A DNA stretch of 64,000 nt from Flaccisagitta enflata (GCA_965153355.1 OZ231127.1:46872001-46936000), one strand, 5' to 3'. Positions 1 through 12,026 are shown, counted from the stretch's first letter. Numbers and translations: made by a program. Notes: a model not told the origin generated them from the sequence alone.

Positions 1-429
1 AAAAAAAAAAAAGGACAATAAACAAAAGGGACAAAAAAGAAGGACGTCCATGAAGAAATTCAAATTAGATTACCGTCATAAATCAATCTCAGATTATTTG
101 TATTTTAAAACGTTAAGAATGATATTGAAAATGGCACTGCGCACTTCTAGTGGTTGTTTTAGACATTGAATTATTCAAGGTGATTGACAACATAATTGGA
201 TAAGATTCTGAAATTGCACTCATTGTGTCTGTTTGTAACTTAATATTTCCCAAGTATGTTAGTTACCGTAGAGATTCTGTACCACGTATTGTATGTCCTT
301 GATATTGATAGTGAGCCTCGTGACCTCTCTGTTTTGTGTCTTTTACTGCGTGTAATCACTCCCTTGTGGGTATAAATGAATGGTTGTAAGAAGTCTTTTG
401 TTTTTAAGACTTTTTAAGCGGTTTTTTAG

Positions 430-520
430 ATCAGGGTTAGGGGTGGGTTTAGGGTTAGGGCTGGGGTTGGGGATGGTCTTAGGGTCAGTGTTAGGGACAG
501 GATGAGTGTTAGGGCCAAGG
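430..520 (+). repeat. Degenerate TTAGGG-like stretch
   Basis: GGGTTAGGGGTGGGTTTAGG and similar G-rich hexamer variants over about 90 bp. It resembles an interstitial telomeric tract but is too short and irregular to call one. Confidence 0.45.
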
Positions 521-1216
521 GTTGGCTGAGTTTTATGTATTACAGCCTAAAGCTACTCGAATAAAAGCTTCGTTCTGGCGGAGGATTTGGAAAAAAACAA
601 AACAAAATCGTGAAGAAAACCATTCAAAATTCCAACTTGTGTTTAATAAACACAATCACATTTTCAGACCAAATCGCTCGGTCGTTCACGATCGGCAATC
701 CTTTAAAAAAATGTACTCTATCATTACTCATAACATCATATAAAGTTATGTACTATTTTAAACAATTTATATATTATTCAATAAAACTGGGCTTGATTTT
801 TTTTCTTGATCCCATTTTTTTGTTGTCGCATTATTGTTTATTTTTTTTCCTTTTGTGTCCCACCGAGACAAAAATTTGCAAAGAGATCTAACACGGTCTC
901 ATAAGTATGACTATTTATTCTTATTGTAAAAGCATACATGTTCTTTTCTTCGTGTATTGACTCGATTTTTCTCCATCTTACTTGTGTGCATTGAACGCGA
1001 CTATGGCAGATTATTGGACACTGTTTTGCTTCCACGCTTTTGAATTATAGATTATTCCGCAATTCTGAGCAGCAAATTCTTCATCTTTCATTCCAAGTTG
1101 GAAAGGTCACGGATTCCAAAGAAAGAAGGCTGGTATCTTATTTAGGATGACGAGAAACAATCCAGGGAGACCAACGCATAAAATCATGGCAAAGAGAAAA
1201 ACAAACAACTTGTTTG

Positions 1217-1423
1217 GCATTATGATTGTATTAGACGGATCATAAACAAACGTTGAAATATCATTTATTCCCAATATTTCGACCGAATAACATCAGCCTT
1301 CTTCAGGGGAGCCCTGAAGCCCCGCGTTCTCCCCTGAAGAAGGCTGATGTTTTTCGGTCGAAATATTTGGAATAAATGATATTTCAACGTTTGTTTATGA
1401 TCCGCCTAATAGAATCATAATGC
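1217..1423. mobile_element. Small fold-back element
   Basis: A ~207-bp near-perfect palindrome. Arms of about 90 bp start GGCATTATGATT(G/C)TATTAG and meet around GGGAGCCCTGAAGCCCCG. No clear target duplication. Confidence 0.7.
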
Positions 1424-2430
1424 CTCAACAACAATCGTCCAACTTTCATAGTAACTTGTTTTGCTTAAATTTTCCTTTAACAAAGAGCATGAGCTTAAGT
1501 TAATCTATAACTGTTTGAAAGCTCTGCAAATGATCTTCAAGATGCGACGTTGCTGGTCATTCTTACTTTATTTCTTCAGAAATGGCATAGATTTGAAGAA
1601 AAATATCACAAATATGACAAAAATGCAAATTCCTCATTTATTTCTGTAAGCAATTTTGTTTGTTTTTTGGTTTTCTTATCAATGCAACTCATGATCATCA
1701 AAACCACTTGATATCCACGAGCAAACTAAACAGCTTCGAATTTTCTTTAAAATTGCGCAAAGAACAAGGTTTTTCATAATTGCATTTAAATCTTATGTTT
1801 TGACAAAGTACAGTGGTTTTTCAAACTTTTGACTTTCTGTTTCTGCATTTCTAAATGAATAAAGCTAGGACAACCAGCAAGGTATAATTTGAAAGATCTT
1901 TTGTGGAGCTTTCGAACGGTTATGGATTTTTCTTTGTTTTTTAATTACTTAACTGTAATTGTAAAACATCTAAAAACATCTTGTTTGACTTTTTCTCGCC
2001 ATGGTTAATGAATAATTGTTAATGGTTAATGGTTAATGGTTAATGGTTAATAGATGTCGAGAATGAACAAATGAACGAAAGATTGATTTCACATTATGAT
2101 GAATCAATCATTCAGTTAATACATGGGTAAATGGTAAAGGATAATGCTAATAGTTGAGGGTTTGGAAATGGAGAAGGCAATCAAAGGGGAAAAAAAAGAG
2201 AAAAAAGAAAATTTAAGGAGATAAGCTCTTGGAACGACAGCCAACTGCCCAACACTACTACTCGTCATTACTGACTATTATTGCTACTTTGATCCGTGGA
2301 TGTTGGAGACTAGAGAGTCAATAAGACAATAACAATCAATTAATGGCGACTCAATCATATATAACCCTGTATTTTACCCATACACAGGGACTTTCATGAC
2401 TTATTGCCCAGTAATTTTTAAACTATTCTA
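1424..2430. other. AT-rich intergenic DNA, nothing recognised
   Basis: Apart from the TTAATGG microsatellite I see only AT-rich single-copy-looking sequence. Confidence 0.4.
2005..2050 (+). repeat. (TTAATGG)n microsatellite
   Basis: Seven-base units TTAATGG, about six copies. Confidence 0.8.
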
Positions 2431-2882
2431 CAATTTATATAACCCACCCTGTTAATCCATCTGGTAAAAGATTTACGGCAAAGACACCTTTCACAACCAC
2501 TTCCCCATGCTCAGTAACTGCGTGGAGATTTCCGATAAAATACAGGCAAAAAAATTCGCTTACACACTTTTCTTCCAACACCCCTTTTGTCATAGGTTGT
2601 AAGTACAGGCCACATAACGCAATTTCCACTAGATAAGGTAACTTCTAAAGCCTTTATCTTCTAAACGAATTGAGCTCATTTTAAAGACGTTTGTCTGCTC
2701 TTTAAAATGAGCCCAAATTGAGGTCATTTGCTCCATTCGTTTTGGAGCAACAGTCTTCCAAAGTTGATGTTATTTTCAGAAAAATGGCAAAGACCCTTGC
2801 TAGTTTGAGAGTTTGTATCTCTGAGACAAATTGAGCAAATGATCTAAACTTGGGCTTTTTTCAAAAAGCTGACAGAGCTTTA

Positions 2883-3078
2883 AACAAGGCCGGATACACG
2901 GCTACCCTAGTTGCGTGCAGGTGGGCAGGAGCAGTGCAGGAGAAGGTCACTTGGGCATCTGGGCAGGAGCGGTATGCCCAAAAAGCTCAAAAACGCCAAA
3001 AAAGTAAAAAGGGGACCAACCGACCGACCAACGGACTGACATAGCGGGGTGTAGAGTCGCATAGCACGCGACTAAAAA
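2883..3078 (+). mobile_element. H element (GTCGCG stem), full
   Basis: 5' AACAAGGCCGGATACACGGC, GTTGCGTGCAGGTGGGCAGG, a GACCGACC core, then GGGGTGTAGAGTCGC.. and the terminal hairpin before AAAAA. One stem base is mutated (GTCGCA against GCGAC). Confidence 0.75.
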
Positions 3079-3299
3079 CAAGCTCAAGTACAACTTAAAG
3101 AGCGTGTATCTCTCAAACAAATAGAGCTAAAGACCTCAACTTGGGCATAAAAATGAGTTCAAATTGAGATAATTTGCTCTATTTGTTTAGGAGCAACCAT
3201 CTTTAAAGTTGATGTTATTTTCAGAAATATGCAAAGATGCTCAAAATCATGGAAGCTTTTATTTTCAGTCTGTCTGTCTGTCCATCCCTATGTATGCCC

Positions 3300-4380
3300 C
3301 CCTCCTCTCCCCCCCCCCCGATGTCTCTCAGGCCCAAATCTGGCTTTCTGGGCAGCGGCCCCTAAGGGGACAAAGTCCTGCAGAACACAGGGGGACTTTT
3401 GTTCATCCGTTTGTTCGTTTGTCCATTCGTTCCCCCCTCATCAGGCCTCAAATCTGGCCTCTGTGACCTCAAATCTGGCCTATCAGGCCTCAAATTCAGC
3501 CTCTCAGGCCTCAAATCCAGCCTCTCAGGCCTCAAATCCAACCTCTCAGGCCTCAAATCCTGCTTCCCAGGCCTCAAATCCAATCTCTCAGGCCTCAAAC
3601 TAGGCTTCTCAGGCCTCAAATTAGGCTTCTCAGGCCTCAAATTAGGCTTCTCAGGCCTCAAATCCAAATTCTCAGGCCTCAAACCTGGCCTCTCAGGCCT
3701 CAAACTAGGCCTCTAAGGCCTCAAATTAGCCATCTAAGCCTCAATTTATTGCTCTCAGGGTTCAAATCAATCCTCTGACCTTTCAAGCCTAAATCTAGCT
3801 CTCTTCAGCCTCAAGTCGGCCCTCCGAAGCTTTAGATTGGCATTCTCAGGCTTTTGAAGGCCTTCAGTCAGCCCTCTATAGCATCTCATCCACTTCTTCA
3901 GGCAGGATGAACGAAAGTCCCCCTGTGTTCTACAAGACTTGCCTTGCTTCCCCTCACTCCAATTCACAATCACTCAAAGCAGGGCAACGGGTATTGCTGA
4001 CCACATATTGCCCTTGGGTGACCTGTTCAGGTCTATAATTAGTCCTAAGAAACTCAAATCAACCCTCTCATATCTGAAATCACATTCTCGGGTCCAAAAT
4101 TGGCTCTCTCAGATCTAAAACCAGCCTTCTTACACCCAAAATCAACCCTCTTTAGCCCAAAATTAGCCCTCCCAGACTATGTAAGCCCTCCCAGGCCTGT
4201 ATTCAGCCCTCTCTGGCCTGAATTATGTCCTATGAGGCCTCAAATTTGCCCTCGCAAGCCTAAGATCTGATCTCTCAGGATGGATGGACGTGAGGAAATT
4301 CACCTATGTCCAACAGGACATCAGCTCTTTGGGGCCGCTGCCCTGCTCTCACTTCACTTCATCAGCTGATCACTCCGAGC
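3300..4380 (+). repeat. Family A array with 21-bp units (TCAGGCCTCAAATCCAGCCTC)
   Basis: About fifteen 21-bp units (3,440-3,760) are followed by degenerate ones. They lie between inverted blocks with GTCCTGCAGAACACAGGGGG at 3,374 and CCCCCTGTGTTCTACA at 3,919. CAGGGCAACGGGTATTGCTG near 3,980 is the family's outer block. Because 21 bp is 7 codons, all frames show 7-residue repeats. No gene. Confidence 0.75.
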
Positions 4381-4403
4381 AGTGAGCAGGGCATTGGTTA
4401 ATG

Positions 4404-4536
4404 CTGACTTGTTACTTTTTTGGCGTTTTTGGGTATTTTAAGCTCACTGCTCCTGCCCAAATGCCCCAGTGACCTTCATCACTGCCCCTACCCACATGCA
4501 CGCGACTAGGGTATCCGCGTATCCGGCCTTGTTTAG
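4404..4536 (-). mobile_element. H element, 5' part
   Basis: Inverted copy with GGCCTTGTTTA at its right end, the motif GCACGCGACTAGGGTATCC, and CTGCTCCTGCCCA. Lacks the 3' hairpin. Confidence 0.6.
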
Positions 4537-4714
4537 TCCAAAAGACCTGATTTTTAGCTTGATTTGGGGTCCTGAAGTCTGATTTGCGGTGTGAAAGGCC
4601 TGATTTGGAAATCAAGGGGCCAGATTTTTGGTTTGAGGGGCCTGATTTGGGGTCTGAGAGGCCTGGATTGAGGCTGGGGGTATCCAGTTGAAGCCCGATC
4701 TAACGGATCCGTTA

Positions 4715-5000
4715 CAGTTAAATCCTGTAATAACAGATGTCAAGGGACCAACAAATTTTATTCACTAAAACCGGATTTCCTTTATTACCAATATATAAAT
4801 GAAAAGAAATTGACATTAGGGACTAAATTCTTAAAATCTTTTAAGGGCGGTTGCCAACAGAATTCCGCTTATGATGGATACAAATTCACAGACCCTTCAA
4901 CTTGTTTCCTCTAATTTCCTATATTAGCTCCAACATAATTTCATCTAAAATAGATAGAATATGTTAGTCCCTTGAAATCCGTTAGAGCAGGGTTTAACTG
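4715..5000. mobile_element. 286-bp pogo-like MITE, TA duplication
   Basis: TA/CAGTTAAATCCTGTAATAAC at the left and the inverted CAGTTAAACCCTGCTCTAAC at the right, each flanked by TA (4,713 and 5,001). The CAGTTAAACC-type end is characteristic of pogo/Tigger elements. Confidence 0.75.
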
Positions 5001-5099
5001 TATACAGAAAACCAGAAAAAATGTGTGGAACCATAGGTCATTGGCCCCTTCAGGACTGCTGCCATTACCATTTGTTTAACCTCTCACTGAGAAGGAACC

Positions 5100-6640
5100 A
5101 ATTCTAAGATAGTAATCCAAGGTTCACACAAGGTCAGCGATACCCCATGCCCTGCTTGGAGTGATTTGCTGAAGAAGTGGAATGAGAGCAGGGTAGCAGC
5201 CCCAAAAGGCTTAGTCCTGTAGGACACAGGGGTGAATTTCCATAGTCCCGAGAAGGCATATTTAAAAGCTGAATGTTTGATTGGAGCACAGCAATGAGGC
5301 ATGTAGGGGCTTATTTAGGGTGTTTACGGGCTCAAATGAGATCAGGGATATAGCAGATATAGACCTGAGATGGTTATTTTGAGGGCTGGATTGAGACCTA
5401 AGTGGCCAGATTTTAAGTTTGAAAGGACTGATTTTTGGCTTGTGAGAGCTAATTTTGGACCTGAGATGGCTGATTTTGGGCCTGGGAAAGCTGAGTTTTG
5501 GGACTGAGAGGACTGATTTTAAGCCTGAGAGGGCTATTATAGGGTCTGAGAGGGTTTATTTGGGTCTTAGAAGGGGGATGTATATACGGACAGATGAATG
5601 GACATCTGGAAATTCACCCATGTCCTACAGGACATCGACCCTTTGGGGTCGCTGCCCTAAAAGCTTATCACTTAGTCTGCCGCATAATACAGAAATGGAA
5701 TGGAACTAGTCATCCAAGGATCGCACATGGTCAGCGGTACCCGATGCCCTGCTGGGAGTGATCCAGTGGAGTGAAAGCAGGGCAGTGGCCCTAAAAGGCC
5801 GATGTCCTGTAAAACACGGGGGTGAATTTTGAGACATCTGTCCTTCCATCCATCCTGAGGGGTAGGGGGGTCCCGAATTGGGTCAAAATTCATATATTGA
5901 TATACTTGAGCCCTTTTCACAAATATCCAATAAAAGAAGGATTTCTCACAAGCTGGGGTGTGAAATCAAACAAGAAACCTTGTCGGCAAAACCATAGGGT
6001 TGCTATGGGGATTTTTTTATTGCCATAGGAAGCCTATAGTTTTGCCGCCATGGTTTAATCTTCAAATACAGACCTCTACTTGTGGGAAAACCTTCTTTTT
6101 TGGTACCTTTAGGCAAAAAACTAGAGTATATCATTTTTTGAAATTTGACCCTACTTCGTGACCACCCTACTGAGGGGGTATATTTCAGGCTTTAGATGGC
6201 TGATTTAGGCCACTGAGGGCATATTTGAGGGCTGGAGGGCAGAATTAAGACTCGGAGAGCAGATTTGAGGTATGGGGGGCTGATTTGATGCATGGAGGGC
6301 TGATTGAAGGTCTGGAGGGCAGATTTGAGGTCTGGAGGGCAGATTTGAGGCATGGGGGAGGCTAATTTTGAGGCAAGAGGGCTGATTTGCGGCCTGGAGG
6401 GCTAAGGCATGGGAGGGCTAATTTGAGGCATTGATGGTCATTGGGGGGGGGTGGACGGAAGGACGTCTCAAAATTCCCCACCTGTGTTCTACAGGACATT
6501 GGCCCTTTGGGGCCGCTGCCCGAAAAGCACAATGGCAGTGACGTTGAAGAGGATGAAACTCGAGGATGATTCCACCATATTTCAAGGGTTTTCTGTACAT
6601 ACCCCCCTCAGCTTTTAACTGGTCCTCCATGACCTTCTTA
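5100..6640 (+). repeat. Family A copies and 21-bp GATTTGAGG arrays
   Basis: CTGATTTTGGGCCTGGGAAAG-type units (5,350-5,570) and GCAGATTTGAGGTCTGGAGGG-type units (6,190-6,430), with CCTACAGGACAT and GGGCAGTGGCCC end blocks near 5,130-5,240, 5,620-5,660, 5,740-5,820 and 6,470-6,530. Confidence 0.7.
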
Positions 6641-6787
6641 CCTCAAATCAGAGCTCTAAGACCCCAAATCTAGCCTCTCAGACAACAGATCTTGACCTTC
6701 AGATCCCAAATCAGGCCTTTCACACTGCAAATCAGACCTCCAAGACCCATAATCAAGCCTCTTAGACCCAGGAGCCAGTCTTTTGGA

Positions 6788-7010
6788 CTAAAACAAGAGA
6801 CGCGGGATTATAATCTTGTTGCGGACAGGTGGGCAGGGGCATCCACACCCCCCATCCACACCCCAACCCCTATCCCACACACACAAACATACACAAATTG
6901 TATCTAAAACACTTGTTATCCCACTTTTCAACTTGATGACCCCACACCAACGGACCAACAGACTGACAGACAAAGCCTCAAGATCATAAGGTTGCCTGTC
7001 CGCATTTAAA
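6788..7010 (+). mobile_element. H element (GTTGCG type)
   Basis: GTTGCGGACAGGTGGGCAGG near the 5' end, a CACACC-rich centre, CGGACCAACAGACTGACAGA, then GGTTGCCTGTCCGCA as a decayed hairpin. Confidence 0.6.
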
Positions 7011-7276
7011 AAAAGCCTCCTAAACTTCTTATCAGGCGTTTAAGACCTCATATTATGCATTTATGACCTCCTATCAGGCTTTGTCAGCCTCATCAAATTT
7101 GCCCATCTATCAATTTTCCTTCACGACTAACCAACCAACCAATGAAGTGACAAAGTCTCTTTTTGATGTGCGTTGTTTATTTTTGGCGTTTATGGGTGGT
7201 TATTGCATTACTGCTGCCGCCCACCAGCACGCAACTTAGCATTTTCTGAAAATAACATAAACATTGAAAGACAGTT

Positions 7277-7805
7277 CAGTCAGCGGACAAAACACAATAG
7301 GTATATATATCACTCCGTTGGTTTTGATCCAACCAACTGATGTTGAACAGAATGCTGTAAACAACAACTGGTTGTTGAAATTACAGCCGGCTGTTAAGTT
7401 ATAAAGTTGGCAAAAATCCAACTTTCACCAAATAAGATGAGACCTGCAGATTCATAATCCTGATGAAATTCTAAGAAGTTTGATATGTCACAACATAAAC
7501 TTTTACATGAAAATAATAACAAAATTATCATTGTTTAATTTAATTATAACGCAATGCTAAAAAAAATATTTTTTTAAAAAAGTGTTAAGTGTGACATATC
7601 AAACTTCTCAGAATTTCATCAGGAGTATGAATCTGCAGGTCTCATTTTTTTTAGGAAAAATTGGATTTTTGCCAATTTTGTAACTTAACAGCCGGCTGTA
7701 ATTTCAACAACCAGTTGTTGTTAACAGCATTCTGTTCAACATCAGTGCGTTGGATCAAAACCAACGGAGTGATATATATACCTATTGTGTTTTGTCCGCT
7801 GACTG
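7277..7805. mobile_element. 529-bp palindromic MITE, 4-bp TSD (copy 1)
   Basis: The ends CAGTCAGCGGACAAAACAC are inverted over arms of more than 200 bp and flanked by AGTT at 7,273 and 7,806. The same element is at 61,680-62,207 with a different 4-bp duplication, which fixes the boundaries. Superfamily uncertain among those making 4-bp duplications. Confidence 0.85.
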
Positions 7806-8448
7806 AGTTGGTCCTAAATGAATTGAGCATATGTCCTCAATTTGAGCTAATTTTTAATAGCACTGTCTGTTCTTTAAAATGAGCCCATGTTGAGTTCTTA
7901 ATCTCTGTTTGTTTAAGAGATGCAGGCTCTTTAAGTTGAGGGTCTTAGCCATTTTTCTGAAAATAACAAATTGAGCAAATGACCTAAACTTATTTTACGA
8001 TTTAAAGAGCTCTGTCTGTTCTTTATAATGAGCCCAAGTTGAGTTCATTTCTCTCAAAGTAGTATGGGTCTTTGCCATTTTTCTGAAAATTACATCAACT
8101 TTGGAAGACTCTTGCTCCTAGATGAATTGAGCAAATGATCTCAACTTGGGCTCATTTTAAAGAGTTTTGTTTACTCTTTAAAATGAGCCCAAGTTGAGGT
8201 AATTTGTTCAATTCGTTCAGGAGATATAAGCTTAAGAAGTTACCTTATCTTATGAAAATTGCTTCATGTGGCCTGTTCTTACAACCCATAACAAATGGGG
8301 CGTTGGAGGAAAAGTTTGTAAGGGAATTTTTTTGCCCCTATTTTATCGTTAGTCTTCATGCAATAACTGAACACGGGGAAGTGGTTTTGAAAGGTGTCTT
8401 TGCCGCAAATCTTTTACCAGATGGAATTAACAGGGTGAACCGTGTAAA

Positions 8449-8660
8449 AACAAGGCCGACACCTACAAGCCGTGTGCGAGACATAATTTCTTCATTACTT
8501 ACAATAACATATAATTATCTAAAAATGACCAAAAATCACTAAAATCGACTAAAAGTGACTTAAAATGACCGTAGATGACCTAAAATGACTAAGAACCACA
8601 TAGAATGACTTCGAGTGACTTTGAATGACGTAGAGTGACTAAGAATGAATTGGAATGACT
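8449..8660 (+). mobile_element. H element, long AAATGACT subtype, 5' part
   Basis: AAAACAAGGCCGACACCTAC, then AAGCCGTGTGCGAGAC, then degenerate AAAATGACT units. No 3' hairpin. Confidence 0.55.
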
Positions 8661-9196
8661 AAGGTTGATAAATTTGCATACTATCAAATGAGGGGTCAAA
8701 AACATAAGCTTCCCTTGGCTTTGAGTAGAGAAAGGAAACGTCGCACCTCCAATTCAATAAGAATAATCGTTGAAAATCAGCTTAATTCCGCGCGGAAATG
8801 GGATGGACATGCAAATACTAAACAATGATTACATAGTATTTAGTCATAATTTTGTTTACACAGGTGAAATCATGTCAGGACGCACCTAAAAGCATCAGAA
8901 AATGATGAAAATCCCGGAGAAAAACAAATGACGCAGACTTTAGAAATCGTCATAGTTCATTTAAACTTTGAGCAAGCGGGAAGGGGTCTCAGTATTTTTC
9001 TGTCTGCTTCTTTCACACATATATGAAAGAGGACATCCGATATTGTCTGGAACTGTTTTCAAAAAATATTTTCTCCGATGCGAACCCTTTCTATCAATCG
9101 CATCTTTCCATGACAGTTTTGTATAAAAATTACTGGGCAAAATGACTTCAGTTGACAGTTTCTGATGGAAGGAAGCGGGATCGAAAGAAGAGTGCA

Positions 9197-9612
9197 AATT
9201 TATATGTGTGCTACGAATCCAGAGATAGTCTTATGTCTGCGCAAATGTTGGCCTGTTCTCTGAGGAGATTGCCAGTGCCCCCTGAAGAAAATGAGAGATA
9301 AAAAAAGACGATCGGCTTGCTACTTTTCTTGGTTCGCCAATGCACCTCAACACAAATTCCTTAGTCCATTAATAAACTGGTTGGTGCGTTCGCTAGCTAG
9401 TTAGTTCACTCTGCAAAGAAGAAGTAAAGACATGACATAGATATAGATCCGGTTGATCTCTTTGTCATGTTGGTTCGAAAGTTAGATAGCTTTAGTCAGA
9501 AATTCAGTTACTATTTTTATTTCAGCTTTTATTGTCTTATGTTAAGACTACTAATTAGTCAAGAGCCCTGACTCCTGACCTGACTCCTAACCGACCGACC
9601 GACCTTACTTAT
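9197..9612 (+). repeat. Repeat X, intact copy
   Basis: About 415 bp, starting near ATGTGTGCTACGAATCCAGA and ending in a (GACC)n-rich stretch, GACCGACCTTACTTATG. The same sequence occurs as two halves at 37,827-38,081 and 43,675-43,838. No coding capacity seen. Confidence 0.7.
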
Positions 9613-9639
9613 GTGTCCGATATCTGGGTGTTCAGCTTG

Positions 9640-10440
9640 ACTCAAGTCTAGACGGGTCTTCTCACGTTGGAAAAATTTTAAAAACGTGTTCCGACAGGCT
9701 CTCTTTCCTCTACAGAAACTCAGCTTTTTTAGATCAACAATGTCGGAAAACACTCTGTTCGGCTCTTATACAGCCACACTTAGACTACTGTTGTAGCTCG
9801 TGGTATAGTAGTCTAACGGTTGCATTGAAGAAGCGATTAGACGTCATCCAGCGCAAAATGGTGCGTTTTATTTATGGCATGGAAATTATGGCACATGTCG
9901 ATCTATCTAATTTGAACGACCTTTCTTGGCTCTCTGTCCCAGACCGGGTCACTTATTTCAAAGTTCTTCACATTTTTCGAATTCGCAACGGTTTGGCGCC
10001 AAGGTACCTTATGACAAACTTTAGATCGATCTCTGATGCGCACACACACAACACAAGAGGTAGTGACTATAATTATGTTGTTTCCAAAAATCTGGCCCGG
10101 TCTCAGAATAGTTTTGCCTACACTGCTATACGATCTTGGAATTCTCTATCACTATCAGTAACCCTCAAGAGTATTTCTGATATTCGCATTTTCAAAAGAA
10201 AACTAAAGACTGCCCTTCTCGCACGTTACACTGACTGATGTTTTTCTTCTTTAGTCAACTTGGTCTCGAATTCTTGTCTAACGGTTTTGGTCTAACTGAT
10301 CTGGTCAAGTTTTTATTGAGTTTTTAATACTTTTTTTTTACGAGTTTCAATCAAGTTTTTTATCGTTGATCTGTATCTTTTTTATCTTTCTGAACTGTTA
10401 TGAATTTTGTTATCGTGGACCCCATTGGAAAAAAGTTATA
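9640..10440 (+). mobile_element. LINE 3' fragment (CR1/L2-like reverse transcriptase C-terminus)
   Basis: Reading frames give RKTLCSALIQPHLDYCC, SSWYSSLTVALKKRLDVIQ, then LSWLSVPDRVTYFKVLHIF, LAPRYL and a terminal WNSLSLS...FKRKLKTALL. This is the standard C-terminal thumb region of CR1/L2-clade LINE reverse transcriptases. The open part (9,825-10,238) ends at TGA. Upstream the frame is broken and the element is 5'-truncated at repeat X. The 3' UTR is interrupted at 10,490 by a MITE and resumes at 11,279. Confidence 0.85.
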
Positions 10441-10489
10441 TCATTAGACTTTTATGGGCTATCCTTGAAGCAGCTTACAGGTACTCGTA

Positions 10490-11276
10490 CAGTTAAGCTT
10501 CACTAGAAGGCATCTCAAGGGACCGGTTAATTTCATGCCTTCAAGGCGGGGTGCCTTATAGCTAAGCATGTACATTTCGGCACCATACTGAATACATAAG
10601 GCTCAAATATGCTTTACTTATTCTAGCTTTTGGTTTGATACACAATCAAATAGACATAGATGGATACTTTGAAGTTACAACAAAAAAATATTTGGATCTT
10701 CCTATACTAGCTCGCCACCTAACTTACCATGAATAGGACCAGACTGATTTTGAAACTTGTATGGAATTGACTATTCTTAAACCTTGTACTCTATGACATT
10801 CAGTTGTTGACAATGTCATTCAGACACTAACATTTCATCATCGATCTCTTATTGGCATGGATTCATCGGCTAATCGACTTTCACGCCTCTCTTTCTCTTC
10901 ACTTACTCTTCATTGTAATCTTCGATGCTCCTTTTCATCATCGGTATACCTCTTCATCGTCATTGGTTTTCCTCTTCATCATCATTATCGCTCTCATCGG
11001 TATTTCCTCTCCGTCTTTTGCCCTATCTTCCACACTTAGCTTATCCACCTCATCATCCTTAATACACTTTGTTTGTCAGATGCCTTCAAAGCGAGCAAAA
11101 TATTCACCAAAAAACACATTTTTCATGCGCTATAGTGAAATTTGCCTAATAGGCGGGTGCCTTACATGCGGGGCTTATCAACAAAGGAATTAGAAGAAAA
11201 AAATTGGAACTTTTCAAATCATGCCTTGATGCGAGGGATGCCTTATTAGCGGGTGCGCTCTAGTGAAGCTCGACTG
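10490..11276. mobile_element. 787-bp MITE, pogo/Tc1-like, TA target duplication
   Basis: The left end CAGTTAAGCTTCACTAGA and the right end (inverted) CAGTCGAGCTTCACTAGA are flanked by TA on both sides (10,488 and 11,277). Subterminal inverted stretches with AAGGCAT and CGGGTGC continue inward. It carries no transposase. A lone copy of this end occurs at 20,441. It interrupts the LINE 3' UTR. Confidence 0.75.
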
Positions 11277-11278
11277 TA

Positions 11279-11326
11279 TTTGTAATTCATGTTTCTAAAT
11301 AAAATTCATTCATTCATTCATTCACC
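11279..11326 (+). mobile_element. 3' tail of the split LINE, ending in (ATTC)n
   Basis: After the MITE right end, the sequence runs into AATAAAATTCATTCATTC, the short tandem tail expected at the 3' end of an L2/CR1-type LINE. A similar tail occurs at 22,178-22,196. Confidence 0.55.
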
Positions 11327-11411
11327 ATCGTACAGGAGGGAAATAGTAGGGAGGTGTAGGGGAGGGAAGGGGATCATATAGGAGGGAGAGTGAGATTTTA
11401 TTAAATTTCAT

Positions 11412-11412
<1 letters not shown>

Positions 11413-11479
<67 letters not shown>
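11413..11479 (+). repeat. (GA)n microsatellite
   Basis: About 33 GA units, uninterrupted. Confidence 0.95.
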
Positions 11480-11482
<3 letters not shown>

Positions 11483-11667
11483 AAATTTCTTGTAAGATAT
11501 AATTGTATTTGACGTATTGACGTCAAAGCGTGTCGGATTCAGACAGGGAAAAAAGTAGATGAGTAGAAGAAAGAAAGAAGAAGCAGAAAAGTGAAAGTGA
11601 GAGAGGTGAGAAGAGAGAGAGAGAGAGAGAGGCGCTATATAACAAACAGACATACAGATCTAAGAAA

Positions 11668-11824
11668 CAGGCCAGATACACGGCAATCCAGTCGCGGACG
11701 GTGGCAGGAGCAGTACACTGCGAAAATCGGTCGGAATTCAGAAATGTGACGGACGGACGGACGAACCGACGGACGGACGGACTGACACGGCAAGGTGGCA
11801 AGTCGCGTGTCCGCGACTAAAAAT
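11668..11824 (+). mobile_element. H element (GTCGCG stem), full
   Basis: AGGCCAGATACACGGCAATC, CAGTCGCGGACGGTGGCAGG, a GACGGACGGAC core, and the hairpin AGTCGCG-TGTC-CGCGACT before AAAAA. Confidence 0.75.
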
Positions 11825-11892
11825 CTGAACAGGCCCCTCCCAGACTGAAGGAGTAAGTAACTTCAGGCGTCAGAAAAAGAAAACAAGAACAA

Positions 11893-12026
11893 GGCCGTGA
11901 AATGGCGGAAGGTGCGCCGTGTGGATCGTCGAACGAATGCGTTACCGACAGACAGACAGAGAGACAGACCGACAGACAGAACAACGGATACAGCCAGTTA
12001 TAGAGGTGCGTTGGCGTGCCTAATAA
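11893..12026 (+). mobile_element. H element (GGTGCG stem)
   Basis: AAGGCCGTGAAATGGCGGAA, then GGTGCGCCGTGTGGATCGTC, a GACAGACAGACAG core, then AGAGGTGCGTTGGCGTGCCT as an imperfect hairpin. Close relative of the inverted copy at 46,136. Confidence 0.6.

Larger units (their letters stand above)
2430..8445. mobile_element. ~6-kb inverted-repeat segment
   Basis: The sequence from about 2,440 to 2,830 reappears inverted at about 8,085 to 8,440 (ends ACCCTGTTAATCCATCTGG and CCAGATGGAATTAACAGGGT). Further arm sequence (AAAATGAGCCCAA, AGTTGATGTTATTTTCAG) lies inward on both sides. The interior holds H copies, family A arrays, a pogo-like MITE and the 529-bp palindrome. A related 58-codon open frame occurs in both arms (2,626-2,453 minus; 8,252-8,425 plus). 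Class unknown. Confidence 0.5.

Noticed and set aside
3362-3716. Heptapeptide-repeat proteins on both strands (RPEKPNL, SGLKSSL)
   Set aside because: A 21-bp tandem DNA repeat is open in several frames on both strands and belongs to a dispersed repeat family.
3440-3760. CRISPR-like array
   Set aside because: The 21-bp units are contiguous and have no unique spacers; the genome is eukaryotic.
8961-9197. Minus-strand frame with KLSWKDAIDRKGSHRRKYF
   Set aside because: Complex sequence with a possible acceptor (CCATCAG), but no recognised family and no donor or partner exons; it abuts repeat X. I could not support it as a gene or as the missing PHF24 C-terminus.
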